Below are positions 61,681-64,000 of a stretch of DNA of 64,000 nucleotides, piece after piece. The stretch lies in assembly GCF_028554725.1 (NCBI RefSeq), contig NC_071669.1:55833001-55897000 (forward strand), given 5' to 3'. The notes under the pieces were generated by a model that ran no database searches, was not told the origin of the DNA, and saw only the letters and a program-made list of their open reading frames with translations. The stretch is from Zeugodacus cucurbitae. Lineage: Eukaryota > Arthropoda > Insecta > Diptera > Tephritidae. A program made the position numbers and the translations under genes. Position 1 is the first letter of the stretch; the number at the start of each line of letters is the position of its first letter.

Positions 61681-62325
61681 AAGGGAGCTCACGAATGAGA
61701 AAGCGAGCTCTACCGTCAGTGATAATTTTGATAAATCGAAGTTCGAATGGTACGATTTTCGAACATAACTTCGAATTTCAGGAACTGTGTCAATGGTAAT
61801 AATTATGGTCATTTGAAAGTTAGGTTGGTAGAATTTTCGAACATAACTTCGAAACTTTGTGAAAGACATCTGACAAAGGGAGTTCACGAATGAGAAACCG
61901 AGCTCTGCCGTCAGTTATGATTTTGATAATTTGAAGTTCGAAAGGTACGATTTTCGAACATAACTTCAAATTTTAGGTTTACTTTGTGAACGTGGTACTA
62001 ATTATGGTCATTTGAATGTTAGGTTTTGGTTGGTAGATTTTCGAACATAACTCTACCAGTCAATTATGATTTTAATAATTTGAAGTTCGAAAGGTACGAT
62101 TTTCGAACATAACTTCGAAATTTAGGCTTACTTTGTGAACGACCTGTGCCGTTATTTTTAATTTTTATAATTTGAGGGTTATTTTTCGAAGAGTACGATT
62201 TTCGAACATATTTTCGAATTTTAGGTTTGCTTTATGAACGACCTCTGCCGTCAGTTATGATTTTGATAATTTGAAGGAAAGGTTTCAGAAGGTAGAATTT
62301 TCGAACATAACTTCGAATTTTAGGC
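61681..62325. repeat. ~98-bp tandem repeat with TTCGAA motifs
   Basis: The phrase TAC/GATTTTCGAACATAACTT recurs at about 61751, 61829, 61946, 62033, 62095, 62194 and 62293. Between cores, GTCAGTTATGATTTTGATAA and ACTTTGTGAACGACCT alternate. The first four cores form two higher-order units about 195-204 bp long (61751 to 61946, 61829 to 62033). The later ones are spaced about 99 bp. TTCGAA occurs many times, giving each unit inverted symmetry (GAAGTTCGAA and TTTTCGAAC). Confidence 0.88.
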
Positions 62326-64000
62326 GTTTGACTACTTGGACATAGAATAAGAAGATGAACAATACTAAGTTCTTATAACTAGCTCTGTGCGTAAAGAAGT
62401 ACCAGAGGTCAGCAACAAAATGCACTTTGAATTCCATTCTCCGGTATCTGCAGGTACATATGCTCATTTTGAAAACGTCGGGGATCTAACCAATTTTGAT
62501 AGCTGTCACGGACAATAACTTTCGGGAGAAAGCTCTTGGCGGCTCTAACAGCATGATGCTGGATAGGAATTGGTTAGGCTACCAGTACTCTTCGTCATAT
62601 TGTATGTTAATTGATCGATATCATCTCGAATTGGGACAAAGGAATGGCATGAGAAACCGAATAAAACATCTGTTAAATCAGGCACTCAGAAGATCATATC
62701 GACGTCTTATCCCACAATGAGCAAAAGTTTTGACAGACTGGAAGACCTGAAAATAAAATGGTCTTGAACTCGTGTATCAAAAAATATAAAAATCTTGAGA
62801 AACGCGGATAGTATTGTTTTTGTAGCGGGAGAAAAAGTATCCAAATAGTTTTGAATATGTAGCCGAGTTAGCCAGTCCTCGGTAGTCTTCTGAATCCAAT
62901 CCAATTTCGTCAAACTGTATTGAGTTTGATAGGATTCCAATATCGTAGGTTTACCAAGAGGGAAACAATGCATCATTGGGGAAGGAAATCAGAGTTAAGA
63001 CGATGATAATTTGATATATCTAAACTAAAAGCTTTATAGAAAGAAACCACAAAATCTCAGAACTCGGCGTATGGATTTGCAATCTTTATCATTAAAGCAA
63101 AATACGAACCTGGAACCACATCAATCAGTAAATTAGTCACTTTTAGCGATTACTATGCGACTAAGATCATTCTACAACTAAAGAAAACAACCGCTAGTGA
63201 TTGATAGAATCCTATAGCTCCGAAGGATGCAAACGAACTGCAGCCAGTTGATTAGAGACCAAGTGGTTTAATATGAGGCTAGCAGCGACGTTATGACGGT
63301 GCGACCACATAACAGTTACATATTACCTGAACCGTGTCCTTCAGCTCGGCGATCAGCGTTGCGGCAGTGCGCTTGTTCAGTAATGACTATCGTAGCCGTC
63401 ATAAGCGCAGCCGTGAAGACAGTCTAGTGGCTACTGTTTGCCAGGCTCTGCTCGAGTTCAGTAGTACCTGCTGGTTTGCGCTATTTGATGTCTGACGGAC
63501 CTGTTGCTTCGAAGCGTCAGTAGTAGTCGAAGACATGTGCTTGAGACGTAAAAGAATCTGAACCGATTGCTGGCAATATGCACAATAAGTAATTGGACTG
63601 GACTATGTCCATGTTGGACGAGCTCCTGTGTATCAGACGTTCACTTAATGTGTTGTGTTGCGACTAAAGTGGAAAAGACATGCCTGCCTCGCAGTCGCTG
63701 CAGCTACAACCTCAAACCATGTTAGGTTTATAACTATGACGTGCTACAAAAAGGTCATAATTGTTGTAACGCGATGCGAGTTTTGCTGCCAGAGCCGATA
63801 GTTTGCTGCAGAGCTTGGCGCATCATCGCTACCTGCGAGACACCAGCTATATGAGCACCTTTCAATAAATCTAAAAATAATTCGTGGTAACTATATGTCA
63901 AAGCCTTCAGGGACTAGCAATAAATTTGTTCGTACAGTTCGAGCGCCACTCCTTCGGGCCAACAGCAACACAACAGCGTTTCGCTCTAACTAAACTGAAA
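62326..64000. other. Non-coding stretch to the window end
   Basis: Frames at 62496-62720 and minus 62976-62707 have no recognisable motif. From 63220 to 64000 the sequence is GC-richer and repeat-poor. It could contain unique host sequence, but no exon is supported. Confidence 0.45.

Noticed and set aside
1..64000. LTR retrotransposons, endogenous viral sequences, tRNA or rRNA genes
   Set aside because: Looked for paired long repeats, gag/pol/integrase-type motifs and T-arm GTTCRANYC words in plausible folds; none held up by eye. A profile search with tRNA and repeat libraries would be decisive.

Overview
The window reads as nuclear DNA of a higher fly. It is AT-rich and full of (CAA)n/(TTG)n, (CA)n and (CATA)n microsatellites and old transposable elements. 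The mix suggests a true fruit fly (Tephritidae) or a close relative: DD41D Tc1/mariner elements, elements carrying (GTCY)n tracts like dipteran mini-me, and an RTE-like LINE family ending in (CATA)n. That placement is inference; no marker gene is present to fix the species.

I found no host protein-coding exon, tRNA, rRNA or LTR retrotransposon that I can defend. Every stretch with recognisable protein similarity is a decayed transposase or LINE polyprotein. The window is therefore probably intergenic, or the inside of one or more very long introns. A few GC-richer patches (about 5170-5560, 18100-18550, 23090-23300, 28930-29400, 31140-31520, 46560-47680) look unlike the transposon debris. They are the likeliest places for regulatory DNA or untranslated exons.

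Layout. 0-14 kb: an internally deleted mariner, an RTE-like fragment, a 42-bp tandem array, a degenerate tandem duplication of about 320 bp, a DD41D remnant, a piggyBac-type MITE with intact TTAA duplications, a Tc1/Tc3-like remnant, a LINE tail and a 3' RTE-like copy. 14-25 kb: microsatellite fields, a second DD41D element with most of its transposase, and the longest RTE-like copy (reverse transcriptase with YADD). 25-33 kb: a Jockey-type LINE inserted in the 3' end of another DD41D element, two LINE remnants with RNase H domains, and one more DD41D copy. 37.7-38.75 kb: a compound satellite-like locus whose 42-bp unit centres on AGGTCANTGACCT, the canonical ecdysone-receptor palindrome. 41.7-42 kb: a 22-bp array. 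43.7-46.2 kb: a three-level nest (mini-me-like inside mariner inside Helitron). 48-59 kb: a fourth copy of the second DD41D group's range, two long mini-me-like copies, a second small Helitron and an RTE-like copy. 61.7-62.3 kb: an array of roughly 98-bp units built on TTCGAA motifs.

No genes act together here in the operon sense. What the sequence records is successive invasion, internal deletion and nesting of mobile elements, plus several independent local tandem amplifications. The array at 38 kb deserves attention first, because a regulatory-looking palindrome is the repeated core of the unit.
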